A stretch of DNA of 64,000 nucleotides from Diprion similis (taxonomy: Eukaryota > Arthropoda > Insecta > Hymenoptera > Diprionidae), in the NCBI RefSeq assembly GCF_021155765.1, contig NC_060106.1, positions 10,423,501 through 10,487,500 on the forward strand, read 5' to 3'. Of the stretch, positions 38,967 to 51,951 are shown piece after piece. A model generated the notes under the pieces. It had not been told where the DNA came from. It did no database searches and saw only the letters and a list, made by a program, of their open reading frames with translations. The first letter of the stretch is position 1. Every line of letters starts with the position of its first letter. A program made the position numbers and the translations under genes.

Positions 38967-41450
38967 TAAAAACTAGTCGTACTACCGACACTCACCTGGG
39001 CCGTGAAGAATCCGCGACCCGAAAAGAACTGCTGTCAACGGAGTCCATTTAGCCCGAATTGTATAAACATATACTACCTGCGAGAAATGTAACGGATTAG
39101 GAATAATTTAACGGCAACACGGACTTGGCATTTTGCATTTGCCAACCGGTCACGAGAGTATAAAAATACCTGATCGAACAAATACAAAGAAAAAGTCAAT
39201 CCGCAACAAACAAGACCAACAAAAAACAAAAGCAAATAAAAATATTTGAAAACGTTAAAAAAAGAAAATTATAAAAAAAGTATACAAAAAAATAATAATA
39301 ATTCGTTAAAAGTATAAGCCGTTTAAGTTAAAGTAAGCAAATGTTCGGGTCAATATAGTAAGGAAGTGCCGTTCGACAAAAAAAAAAACCCAAAAAAAAA
39401 TCATGCATGTTAATTTTGTACTTGGAAGAGAATAGGGTAATGATTATTTTTGTAACCGGGAATCGTTGATAATAATTTTTTTTTTTGCAATTTTTTTTTT
39501 ATTTCACACTCATTCGTCACTCGTACTCTACCAAGTGCGTTACATAGGTTAAGGAAATAATCGTTACTATTTTCAGTGTTTTTTTTTTGCAATTTTTTTT
39601 TCCTTCCTTGCAAAATAATGCTCAACCCTTCCACGATAAGGTATGATAGTTAGAATTGAAAATAACTCGCGAGCGCATGATTTGCTAGAACTTCTTTACT
39701 TTTCTTTTTCTTTTCTTTTTCCTCTTTGGTTAATCGATCGATGTCGATTTTCGGTTCATACACTGTAGGAATGTCTTTACGTCGTGTGTTTGTCTGTGTG
39801 CGTATGTGTGTCAGCTGTCGGAGAAACAGACTGCGTTCAAACAAGTACCACGTTTCTTAATTATGCAAAATTAAAGTAAAGTTTAGGGAGGCTTTAGACT
39901 TGAAGATGGGCGCGGGGGTCCCGTTGGCAACTACATTTAGCGCCGTTCGAAACTTAGCGGAAAATGTTTAATTCAGACTAAGCTCGAGGATCATTATACA
40001 ACACGTTGGAAAGTTTCAGCGATTGAAAATCATGAATAATCTCGTGCGAAGGAAATCGGTCACCATGTGGCGGTTCATTTTTTTTCTACAAAGTTGGCTA
40101 TTACTCGAAACTCATGGCACTGTAACGACAATCCAGAATGACAATAATCGTGTATAAGCTTTGGCCAGTTTTTCGTTCTTTCGAAAATACTTTAAGTTTT
40201 GGTATACGAGAAATATGTTTACTCTTTTGTGGATGTTATGGTGAAACATATTTATTTGACTGTATACAGAAGCGCTGACGTTTTTGTCAGTATAAGATAT
40301 TTGTTACTACTGTGTAATAATAATAATAATAATTCTTCTCTATTTTCCATCATTTTGCATTGTCTCCATTGCAAATATATTTGAAAAATATACAATTTTT
40401 TTTTTTTATAGACACAGAAATTGCTTCTTAGAAATTATTTCTATTCGTTGTGATATGTTGCATTTAGTGCTCTTTTTACGTATATTCGGAATATCACGAT
40501 ATGATAAAAAATTGAAGGGGAGCTAAGACTGAACACTTACACTGACTGGAGTATAAATTCAAATCTTCCTGTGAAAATAATCATTTGTCTTCGTATGTAA
40601 TAATATGAATTTTTTTTTTAGTGAGTTTTTTTTCATGCATATTTTTTTTTCGCTCAGTTTTGTTTTTTGCGATAGACTTTGATTGACTAATTATGGATAC
40701 AAATAATGCGTGCGAGTAGTAGCGGTAATAGTCAACAGCAGAATTCAGTACGAAATAAATTCGTCTTAGGTTCACAAGTTGAATATAATTTTGTTTTCTT
40801 CAAGATTTACGCTGGCGTGGATCAAATTTCAGAAAATTATATTTTGTACATTGGCATAACTGGTACATATCGCACGTTCGTTGGCCATTAATCGAAAATT
40901 TATTTCGTGCATGATTTTTCTTTGCATAATCTCCAGCGACGATGTATTTTATTTGTTGTCTTCTCGAGTTTTATAAAGTAACAAAGTATTTATTAATTGA
41001 AGAAGGTCGCTAAATGTACGCCGCTCAACGGACGCAAATTATATTTAAGAAATATTAGATAAAAGAGAAAATTATGAAGTAAAATGAGTAGTAAACGTAT
41101 AGATTTTGCTCGAAGGTGCGGACTATGTTTTATTAATATGGTGGCAGCACATTTTTAACGAAATCCACTATATAAATGATGAACAATAACGGTTAATACA
41201 AATACATTATATTGCATCGCACTCAATATTGCAGCTGCGATGACAGCCTAATATGGGAAGAAATTATAATTTTACGAACCTCGGATGTGTGAAAAAATGA
41301 AAAAGCTAGTAGTCGTTAAAAATCATTTTACGAAAGTAAGATATTCCATTTGTAACTTATAAATTATTCTAATTTTTAAAGTTTTTTTTTTTCTTTTTTT
41401 TCGCCAACCAAAGAATGCGTTAGGTAATGAGCTCAGCTCACGTACGCGCC

Positions 41451-41480
41451 GCTTGCAGTGACTTGCAGTGACTTGCAGTG
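41451..41480. repeat. 10-bp minisatellite, 3 copies
   Basis: Three adjacent copies of RCTTGCAGTG. Confidence 0.9.
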
Positions 41481-42894
41481 TGTATAGGGTATTACGGGCC
41501 AAGAGGTCAGTTTTCTTTTTTAATCTCTTTCCATTCATACATTACCGCCAGAGCATATCAATCGTATGTTTTGATCACACTTCAGCACAATGTCCGAATA
41601 GGGCGAATCTGTGAAAAATCAATAATAATGGAAAAAAAAGAAAAAACTGGCATCTTGGTTCTGACGATGCAGAACCACCAGCTGGCCTTAAGGGGGTGCC
41701 TCTGGTCGATCTCGACGTTGACGTATATATTTTCAGATATCAAAGTCCACGTATCCGAAACTTTGAGGTAGAAATAAAAATTCATTGGAGTGTTTTTCTT
41801 CAGAATCGCGTATAGAATAAGGCTGTTGATAAGCCCTTTTTCACATTTCAGATAGTGGATTTTGATATTCGAAGGTATATACATCAGAGTCGAAATCGAT
41901 TAGGACACCGCTTTAAAAAAATCGGGAAGGCATTTTTGCACGAGCTTCTGAATGCCTAGCGATCGATTTTACCGCTGAGAGTTGTTGACTAAACTTGTGA
42001 AGTTTTAAGCGTAAATTATTACTATTATTCAGAATTATATAATAAGTAATTAAAAATGTGCCTGTGTGATCGTCTTTATTATTATTGTTGTTCTTATTAT
42101 TAAAATTATTATTATTATTATTATTGTTATTGTTATTATTATTATTATTACTACTGCTACTTTACTATTCTTATGGATTTTTTTTTCATTTCGTTGATAG
42201 TTTGATGTAGTGAAAATACCATAGAATTATATACTTTCAATTCACTTCTACGTTTAATTAATGCGATACGGTGATATAATTTTTGCCGGCTTCTGATGCG
42301 ATTCCTACGCGTTGCTGTGCGTCTACCTATACATACCATTATATCAATAATAATAATGATAAATATTTTGTATTGGTAAAACGAAATCCGTAACAAGTAT
42401 TCGATTTGATAGATTTTCTTAATATTCGTAATAAAACCGATAAGCGTTGAAACTTTTTACGATAATTTTCAACTTGGTGAGAGGTAAACGAACAAATTGA
42501 TACCGCAAATTTTACGGTAGACGCTCGCTGTTAGCTGCGGGGGGATGAAGCTACGGCGAATTGCATCGTATGTCCGTGATCAGATACCAAAGCTGTTTGG
42601 ATATGACTGATCCAACGAGTCTAATGTTCCTACATAGTTGTTTATTGATTAGGTAGATTAATGATTGTTGAAAAATAAAGTATACACCTAATGACGTGTA
42701 ATATATTTAAACGAATCTCCTTTATATCGGTTATATACTCCAGCGTACATCGTACCTGCGGTGCGATTCATTGAGATTACGCAATGTACGAAGGAAAATA
42801 TGCAACATCTTCAATGTTTTTTTTCCATTCGGTTTTTTTCGTTCAACCATCTTACCTCGGTTTGTTTTCCTTTCAAACCGATTCAAATATAAAC

Positions 42895-42941
<47 letters not shown>

Positions 42942-42966
42942 CTCACACACACACACACACACACAC
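42895..42966. repeat. Compound TA/CA microsatellite
   Basis: An alternating TA tract runs into a CA tract; open frames through it are low-complexity artefacts. Confidence 0.95.
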
Positions 42967-43757
42967 CTTATACGTATATAGAGATTAGTATTTTTTGACA
43001 TCTTTTTTGCATGTGGCAAATATCATGACACGTAACAATATAAATACGCCTGAAAGTCTATTCGTTCAAATAATGTTACGATCGGTATACACCGATCACT
43101 AGTAAACTTACTATTGCATACCTATAGAAAATATGTATTTTTTATGTATATGTATCCTTGATATTGTTGCAAAAAACTTGGTTTTATTGCATATTTTCTA
43201 CCCATGCTATATAGTCATTACAGAAATGAAAAGAGAAAAACAACAAGAAAATACTTAATATATGATAACTAATCGTGTGATTTGTTAGCTTTGATTAGTA
43301 TGATCGTGAGAATCCCGGCGTTATCTTACGTAAATTTATTCATCTAGTATTAAATGGAGCCAACAGGGCTTGATATAATAAAAAATCATTACCTGTCGGA
43401 GTTCTTAAAAATGACAAAGGGAAAGTGACTAATTAATAATACTTACTTTTCGAACGGTAACGGCTGGTTAAAATGTTGGTCAATATAGGCATTTGTTGAT
43501 ATCTTGAAAAAAGAAAAGACTCGAATAAATAAAACTATTTAATTTTTTACTAGTATTTCATAATTGCAAAGCTGCCAAGAGATATCAAGTTTCGCGTAAC
43601 ATCTTTTCAAACTGTTCTCTATTGTAGCTAAGGCGATACAACCGTGGCGACGCATTTGATAATATTTGAAAATTGTTGTATACAAATTAGGGATGATATT
43701 TCTTTTCACCTGCGTACAGCTATATGAGTCTTTAATAATTAAAGAGAAAAATCAGAG

Positions 43758-43829
43758 AATCGCAATGAATGTCGATAGTTTCAACGTTCAATTAAACTTT
43801 AATTGAAGCTATCGAGATTCATCGCGATT
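43758..43829. ncRNA. 72-nt hairpin, possible pre-miRNA or relic of an inverted repeat
   Basis: Arms 43758-43784 and 43803-43829 (27 nt each) pair at 24 positions; one of the three mismatches is a G-U wobble if transcribed on the plus strand. The loop contains CAATTAAA-C-TTTAATTG, which can extend the stem with a 7-nt bulge on the left arm. Size and pairing resemble an animal pre-miRNA. I do not recognise the arm sequence as a known miRNA, and the strand is unknown. Confidence 0.35.
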
Positions 43830-45044
43830 TATAATATTCGTAAGTATTGTATAAATGTTGCCAACAAGTGCCCGCCGTACTTACGGAACTAGGATCACTA
43901 CATTATTATTGTTATTTCAATTACAAATTTTACACGCCCTGTTTGCTCGTGTCTGAAAATTGTATTATAATAATCAACATTCCAACAAGTAATGCGTTGA
44001 ATAAATCAAATTGTCATAAGGTAGGTGGCTAAAATTAATTATTTAAATATAACATCTCTCTGTTATGTAATTAAAAAATTAATAATAACAATGATAATCA
44101 AGGGACGTGCCCGCCCATCTCGCAGGTGCAGCAACTTATTAATTATTAATATTATTCGATAATATAAATTTACGATGCGAAAAATATATTTTATAGTAAA
44201 GCAGCATGCTATTTTTATATGATATAATGTTATATTTTGATAAAAAAGAAATCACATATTATACATATACATATACATTCTATATTGATTTATATTGCTA
44301 TGAAGAAAACTTATATTGATTCCCAGAATAAAGCATGTGATCGTTGTATTAAAATGAATGAGAAATTTTGTATTGCAATTTTTAATAAAAAAAAATAGCG
44401 AGTCTCGTATTACTTAAATTCCGTTTGATTCCCAGATATTCGTTCATTCCTCAGAAAATTTAATATCTTATACCAGTGCTAATTACTGTTACGACGACGA
44501 ATGTTCGAGATTATGTCCATTGAGTATCTTACAGAAAAAAGAAAAACCTTCATTTCTTCCATCCAAAGAATCTGCCAAAACCGGTTTATGGTTACGAAAC
44601 AGATCTGTAGATACTGAACAGAAAACGAAATGAAATTTTATTACATCATCTTATAACATGTAGGTTGAAATATTTTAAAGACGTAAAATGATAGTGTGCA
44701 ATAAATTATCTAGCTAATCGTAAAACGTACTGTTTATCCATTTGTACACGTGTTTTGACACACTCATTTCTGTACACCATTCCTTGATGCATGGAATTAT
44801 TATTCCAGAAGGCTGCACATCACCCAGAACCCAACATCATTATAGCTAAAATTATTCTTGGTAGAGCTTATTCACGTGAGTCCATCGATGATGATGATTC
44901 CAGCTTCTTATTATTCATCACGAATCACAAATCCGTTAACAAATGAATTTATAGGCATGATGACGCAAGTCGTGACTTGTACAGTCACGTCACGTTTACT
45001 GAAGGTAAGTGATGCACTTTGTTCATCATTTTTAACACCTCCAG

Positions 45045-48000
45045 TCAGCAGTTGTTCATCTGTTTAAGATCTGATCTCTTGCTCAACAGATTACGAAGGA
45101 TGTTTCCAATATTTTTCGTCGTGAATGTACTGGTAGAGTTCAGGAGGTTTGTGATAAACCCGTGATTCACCAGCCGGTGAGAAAGGACGTAGTCCTGCTC
45201 GTTCCTAATATCTGTATCTAAGAGATCAGCGTAGACTTTGTCCAGGCAATCACGTAGGCACGAAGTCGTCCCTAGGATGTCAGGTTGCCGTGCATGCCAA
45301 GGTAAGGTAGCGAAAAGTACTGCCTGTAAATGAAAATAAAGTATACATCATTCAGACGATTCATTGATCTTCTGCAGCTACTGCGTAACCTTCGGTTACA
45401 CTTACAGATCCATTAAATTATTGACGATGAAAATTAATTTTCCTTTTATCTCGTACCTGACAAGCTTCCCGAGGTACCCAATGAATAATGACGGGCTTGC
45501 CGATGGTGCCTAAGGATTCCTTGCTGTATCCTTCGGCCAAAATGGTCGATCTTGAAATTTCTTGATCGAATCCGTACTTATCAGATGCCTTGCTACCAGA
45601 CGGGGAAAAAGGATAGGGGATCGAGGGTACTACATTAGGTGCTGACAGTCCAGAATTGCCACGTGATTGTGATTTCGCATACTCGATACTAGTATTCCGT
45701 TTTTGCTGAGAGACGGTTGATTCATTTCTGTCATCTAGGTCGACTACCTCTGTGATCGTGATGCCTTCTGTTAGGTCCAGTGTGGTTTTCAGGACATCGT
45801 TTATGACGTTTGACACGTTCTGAAAGAATATTACATCATCAGAATAGGCTGATCCGTTCGGGTTACACGGTTCGGATAAATTCAATCAATTCGTCACATG
45901 TACCGAATAATCTAAATACTGAACTAACCTCTTTGGCGGCTTCCCATTCATCAATTTTCATGGCCATCTCTTCGGCAGCAAGGCGTTGTTGCTTTAATAA
46001 TTCGGCAACGTACTCCTCGCCCTCTTTTTCGGACACACAAACTATATCACCGAGAACCAGAGTTAATGCCTTGCCCAGACCTTCCCTTGGGTCGTAACCT
46101 TTGCATAACGCCAGAAGAAACGCGGTGTAATTCACATTTGTGCATCCCGATACAAACATCTCGCATAATAATTCCTTCGCAAGCATCAGTCGCACGGTTT
46201 CTTGCGGAGACATATTGCGGGAGCTTGCCGAAAATGTACTATCAACGATGGAGTTGTTGCTGTATAGTGATATTTTCGACTCAGACGGCGTGTTTGGCAG
46301 GAATAATCCACAGGTCTTTTCGATATTTGTGTATTCTCGTTCCTCCTCGTACATTTCCTCTTCATCACGTTGATAATCCTCGTGGAGAAGATTTTTGCAG
46401 GCCGGGTCTTTCAGGTCACAATTTGTGAACCAGAATTTGATGGAATGAAATTGATCCCTAGTTACCATCTCAGTCAGGTTCGGGTCCATGGCTACAAACT
46501 GCAATCTCATATCTAGGATTTCTTCATCGCTGGGCATCGGTATGTCCATAGCATAGATGATGAATTCCCTCCAATCGACGTACTCCGTGTCTCCAAATAT
46601 CTCTGTGACCAAGTATGAGACATCGCAGGGACGCAGTTCTGACCACGATGAAGGTAGATGGGCCATTCCACTTTCGTCCTCGCCGCAGGCGACGATATCC
46701 TCGAGGATATAAGTGAAAAAGCGTTCCGGAAGACTGCAATGGGGTGCCACATACCGGAATATATCCATTAGGCGACCAAGTTGTCCCATACGAAATTGTG
46801 AGGGTAATTTTTCTTCAGATATTGGCTCAGGAGGAGGAGTTGGTTCATCAGGATACATTAGAACGCTTGATCTGACAACGAAGCGGTCTTCGTCCAATAG
46901 TAACTGTTCTTGAATTGGTATTTCTTCTTCGATTGCCAAACAAAATACTGATGCCATTTCGTTTACGCTCTTTATCTCCCTATTGTAGCGATCATTGGTA
47001 GCATTCATTACGTTTAAAAAACATCGCTGCATAGTGTCATAGAGAAAACTGATGTCTGATAGAGCAGCGTTGTCTAACAACTTTAGTCTGAGGCGCATTC
47101 TATTTATTTCAAATTGCAAGGCAGATCGCCATTCACAATACAAGTCAGGTCCTCGTTTGAAAATTTCAGCCATTAGTTCAGCATCTACTGTGAGTAGTAA
47201 TTGATTTTTGGACACCTGGACTCTACCTTTAGCGTCGGGGGTAAAAGATGTTTGTTCTTTCTTCAATCTTTCTAACAACGACAACGCCTGAGAATCAACG
47301 ATACTTTGTACATACATGACATTGGCATGTACCGCTTGGTAGCAGACAATTTCTCTGGTAAGGTCAGGTGCTTCCTCAGCAGAAATTAGCAATTCAGCAA
47401 TCTGGTTTTTTATACGACTACAGTCGATGATAGGTGCTTTATGTGGAACTTGACTAGCAACATTTTTGCCAGTTTTCGACTTCGACGATGCTGTTTCCTT
47501 TGCCGCATGTTTTTTAGGTTTTATAAGCGATATAACTGACGGAGAGGTCATCAATTCGTTTGAAATTATTTCCAGTCTTTGAAGAGGAAACTTCGGTAAA
47601 CGATTCTCGGAGATAGGTCGTTGCAACATAGAAGTGTAATAATCCTGCAGAAGTTGTACGGTATCGATGTATCTATCTACTTCAGCTTCAATCATGCATA
47701 TGTAGAGATTAGCCAAGACGACCATTTCTTCAGCTGTCCAATCCAATCTGATTATTCGCTGCCTTTCTTCCTCAGCTTGTTTTCGTCGTTCGTCGCAAAT
47801 CTCCCAAAGTGCTTTCTGGAAATCGGCTACTCTACAGTGCAACTCACACTTGACATCCAAGTCATCGCGCATGTCCATCGCAATATCGTTATAACTCCTA
47901 TGAAAGTTGTGTAACAATTCTTGTTTGGAATCAGGTCGTTGAATGAAGTCTGTCATGTGTTTAGTCACGTAGTTTCGGTAGGGCACGATGTGTGCGTACT

Positions 48001-50947
48001 GCACTCTTTTTATAAAGAATATTTCCTTAAGGTCCTCAATATAAATAGTTTCCATATTTTCCCACAGGTTTGCTAAGGCCTCCAAAAGTAACGGAGCTTG
48101 AGGAAACTTGATCCAATCCCAACCATCTTCTCCAGGTTTTGGTGGAATCGGTTCGACATTTACAGTATTAACAGTGTTGTTCAAATAGTCTGCAGCTTCA
48201 TCTTCATAATCACTTTCTCCTCCCCATTCGTCGTTCACCGGTTCAGGACGGGGTACGAATTGTTTGACTATCGGAGCTTTGCTCAAGGGTGGATCTGCCT
48301 CTTCATCTTCTAACGAATACAAAGCTTCGCCGAACAGTTCAACAGATGGAACTCGTGGAAATGACATGTCTCCGATGGCGAGTCTACATAATCGCTTAAG
48401 CGTGAATAGATCGAAGGATGTGTAATAGACGGCATAAGCAATGCCTTGAGCAGTGTAAAAGGCATCCAATGACGTTGTGTCTTCCGGAAGTACCTCAAAA
48501 ATATCTTCCTCGTGTATGTGCATATTTTTAGGCTTTGGTAATGCTCGAATATAGGCTGTCATGTAAGAATTCAATGCTTCCCTGTCTACTTTCGGTATAG
48601 GGTTGCAGACAAGTCTAGATTCTCTGCAAGTATGAGAGAACTCGCCCGAATTCTCATCTTCGTACGTTATCCTCGGAGGTTCCTGATTCAGGTCATCAAC
48701 ATTACCGTCAAGATCACCAAAGATTTTTTTATCCATAGGCAATTTAATACCTGTGAGAGCCGACTCAAGTTGTGCCATCTGATCAAAAGTGTTGGGGTAA
48801 TCTATTAAAACCCATCCTTCTATGTCAGTCAAACTCTTCATGTATTCGATAAGGATTTTCGTGTTCAATTCATTGGACAATGGCTGGCCGAGAGTGAGAA
48901 ATTGATATACCCATTTGCCAATGAATGCGGAATTTGAAAGATCCGGAGACATATCTTCATTTGGAATAACGCGAGGTGTCTGCGTATGTTTATCAACAAC
49001 ACGCGTTGTTATTTCGGTGTTTTTTGAAGGTGCCATAGGTGTTGCCTTCTTCTTAAGAGCAGTATTTTTATTCCCGCGTGAAGTTGCGTTGCTTAGTGCA
49101 GTTTTCGACGATACTTTGTTCTTAGACTTCATGATACTCAGATCGATGTAGGAGAAATCCTTCATTTCGTCTTTGAAGCATCGGAGGCAGTAATTTATTG
49201 CATCCTCCATGAAAATGAGTTTAATTCCTCGGTGATTTAGCAATGACTGTATTATTGGATAGACAGATGTGTCCAATACGCCGAGAAGGATGCAAGCTGA
49301 GGACACTTTGGGTACTGAAGCAGGCTCTGGCTCTGGCTCTGGGGAATACAAGTCATCTAGGAGACGATGGACGATGTAACCAAGTACAATCATCCCAAGC
49401 CTAAGTATTTCCTCGGTTTCCAAATCAACATCTGGCATAAATTCGTCCCAAGGTGCGCTTACGTTCAAATAATTATCGAAATCAGCGTCATTGAGAACCT
49501 CTTGTCGCTCAATTTCTACTCTAAAAATATCTTCTACTTCATCTTCAGTTTTCACGTCACTGAGATATTCGATATTCTCAATTGATGCAAAAATTGGTTG
49601 ACTCTTGATGAACAAGACTTTCCATTCAGCCCAAATCTTGGCCGGAATAAAATTATCGTTGCTTTCCCGATAAATGGCTGCCTGCACAGCGATGTCAATG
49701 AGATCATTCAAGACATCACTACAAATAAGGTAATTTCTTTGATGACTATTTTGTATTTTTCGTTCGTGAATTCTTCTATGCAATTCACACTGTCTCACAC
49801 ACTCAGCCTCAATATCCTGACCTTCTCTGACGACAACTTCATGTTCCCTAGCAAGGTCTGTATTGTGTTCGGTCTTTATTCTTTCCTCCATCAATTTATT
49901 AACGATTCCTCTGTTCTTTGCCATCCTTAGCTTTTGGTCGCGAATTTCGCAGAGTTTTGTCATCATTTGTTTTTCATACTGTGACTGAGAGAACAATTTC
50001 TTAGCGATAGCTTGATCAAATTCAGTTTCTTGGTTGGCCACTTGTTTTTCCCACAATTTCACCATCAGAGATTTTTCCATTTGACTTTTACATCTATAGC
50101 TTTGCGATACTCGCCGCGTTCGATCTTTCATACATTTTACATACGTCTTAGCAGCCTCTGGATCAGCCGATGCTAGCTCCATTCCTTCACCAAATTTTTT
50201 CTCGTCGCAAAGCTCATGATACGTATATTTTTCTGGACTGCGTACTTTGTGCTGGCAACTAAAATCGTGCAACTCCAGCATTTCTTGCTCCGGAAGTGAT
50301 CGTATATAATCCATACGAATCTCACTTTCTTTTTCCGTGATGTTCTCTGGTAGTATTTTTTCGGTGGAGCGTACTTGCTGTTGCTTTGATACGCATAATT
50401 TTCGGGCAATTTTGCACCTATTTAAGATTGCCTCGAATTTATCGCGATGCCAAGCGATTACGCTTGCATTATTTACAAGCTGGCCAGCAAGCGGATTTTC
50501 GGAATATACCGGAGACGGTGACTTACCTGGGACTGTGCTAACGTCAAACTTTGACGAGTTTGGAATGTACTTTTCTCTTTCTTTTTGTTGGGTAATAAAG
50601 TGAAGCTTGTCTTTACCCTCCAAGCTGACGAAAATCTTGTAGAAAAGTCGTGTCGCCGTGGTACCTTGTCCGTTGGATATCTCCTCGATGGTATTATCGT
50701 CACAATCAACTCCGATAAACTTGAGCCATACGCGAAGAAGTTTCAGATTAACTCTTGCTAATGCTGGGTCCTCCGTGCTACGTATCGTGCTCATCTGGGC
50801 GTGATCGATTATGTCGTAACTGTGAAGAAGCTGAGCTAGAAGAGTTCCGTCTCTGGTAATTAAACCAAAAACGTCCGGATGTAGATCGATCATTATTCCT
50901 AGCCTATTTTGAAACCAAGTTTTTAAAACTTCACTCATTTTCAGCAC
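45045..50947 (-). CDS. SPEF2: Sperm flagellar protein 2 (SPEF2/KPL2) homologue
   Basis: Axonemal protein; in mammals it belongs to the central-pair apparatus and is needed for sperm-flagellum assembly. Exons in transcript order: 50947-45929, 45819-45457, 45323-45045. Both introns are phase 0 and have GT/AG ends, giving 1,886 residues (human protein about 1,820). An N-terminal calponin-homology-type domain covers about residues 4-110, followed by long charged helical regions. A PEPEPEP stretch lies near 539. An adenylate-kinase-like region at about 550-730 has GWVLIDYPNTF near 714, but I see no GxxGxGK Walker A loop. Later come a WDWIKFP motif, more coiled-coil and an EF-hand-like segment near 1450. 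The start at 50947 (MLKMSEV) could instead be Met 50938. The stop TGA is at 45045-45047. Confidence 0.85.
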
Positions 50948-51657
50948 TACGCGGTAAGTAACGAGTTCAGTATTTACATTCGCGGATGCAAAAAATTTTG
51001 TTACCGTTGCGAAAAGACCGAGAAATTATTTTTTTAATAACGCTAAGTGCAGTAGTGATGTTAATTCATTGCAGTGAAACTGTATTTCATTACATCGATT
51101 TTGTAGGCAATTTCAAGCCGTACTGGTTGCATTTTAGTTCTAGTCGACATCTTCAGTACATATGAGAGATGCTGTATTTCATTAGGATTCAAACACTTAG
51201 TTAGACTACTCTTATCATATTTTTTACTATTTCGATTGAATAGAAAATCATAGTTGAAAATTTGAGCAATAAACTGACTCAAAAAAGGTCAGTTAAAAAG
51301 AAAATAAATGTTTGCAATGTCTCTTCGGAACAATTGGTTGGTGAGTTGATGCTGCCATCTCGATTCATCCGAATATGCTTATAGTAGGTATGCATGCCTT
51401 TGGAACCGTGTGTGTTTGGTTGCCAGCGTTTACTGCGTCAGGCGCAAGCAATTTACGAAACGAATATCATAAATGAAAATTTTATCATTCGTTTTTAATA
51501 AGTACTTCGGCATGTTTAACGCAAATGGAACATTGATATTTAACTCAACAGTAGAGTAAATACTAGCACAAGTGCCAATACCACGCCAATACAATATATC
51601 CTAGTCCGTGGTTTCGCTGTCGTAGCGCTACGTGCGGTCAAAATGGAAGTTTTGATC

Positions 51658-51687
51658 CTTAGAGCATATTACTGTATATGCTCTAAG
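51658..51687. repeat. Perfect 12-bp-stem hairpin flanked by direct repeats
   Basis: CTTAGAGCATAT, loop TACTGT, ATATGCTCTAAG. It is flanked immediately by TTTTGATC on both sides (51650-51657 and 51688-51695). This looks like a tiny insertion with an 8-bp target duplication, or a protein-binding palindrome. Confidence 0.85.
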
Positions 51688-51701
51688 TTTTGATCGGAGC
51701 C

Positions 51702-51713
51702 TGCGCAGGCGCT
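51702..51713. promoter_or_regulatory. NRF-1/ewg-like site
   Basis: TGCGCAGGCGCT differs little from the NRF-1 consensus YGCGCAYGCGCR. NRF-1 controls many nuclear genes for mitochondrial proteins, which suits NME6. Motif match only. Confidence 0.4.
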
Positions 51714-51951
51714 TTGCGGCATGGCGCGGATCTTAAGCGGCCTGTCAGCTGTTCTCATTACTGCTCGGTGCTGCTCAGTCCTCAGCCGTTGACTGCCTCA
51801 GCTGTTGTAATTGTGTACCATTGTGTATGATAGACATCAAGGTGCGGAGCTCTGCCAAAAATGATGTGGCAATGAAAGATTCGAAAATATTAACAGTGGC
51901 GCAATAACAGTTAACGTCATCTAAACTTTCGGTTGAATAAAAAATGCTGCG

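Larger units (their letters stand above)
38967..45044. other. Convergent intergenic region, BicC and SPEF2 3' ends
   Basis: No coding exon that I can support. BicC 3' UTR must start here: AATAAA occurs at 38965-38970 (overlapping the stop) and 39235-39240, and an A-rich tract runs to about 39400. On the minus strand a SPEF2 polyadenylation candidate AATAAA lies at 44637-44642. The region also holds short tandem repeats (41451-41480, a TTA tract at about 42085-42155, a TA/CA tract at 42895-42966) and a strong hairpin at 43758-43829. Confidence 0.7.
50948..51951. promoter_or_regulatory. Divergent SPEF2/NME6 promoter region
   Basis: One kilobase separates the two start codons. The NME6 side (about 51600-51800) is GC-richer and holds a 12-bp palindrome CGTAGCGCTACG (51621-51632), a perfect hairpin (51658-51687) and an NRF-1-like motif (51702-51713). 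A minimal two-codon upstream frame (ATGCTGCGATGA) immediately precedes and overlaps the NME6 ATG. No TATA box is evident. Confidence 0.55.

Noticed and set aside
51419..51433. RFX X-box candidate GTTGCC-AGC-GTTTAC upstream of SPEF2
   Set aside because: Only the first half-site matches; the second half does not fit RRNRAC, so I do not call it, although an RFX half-site is possible.
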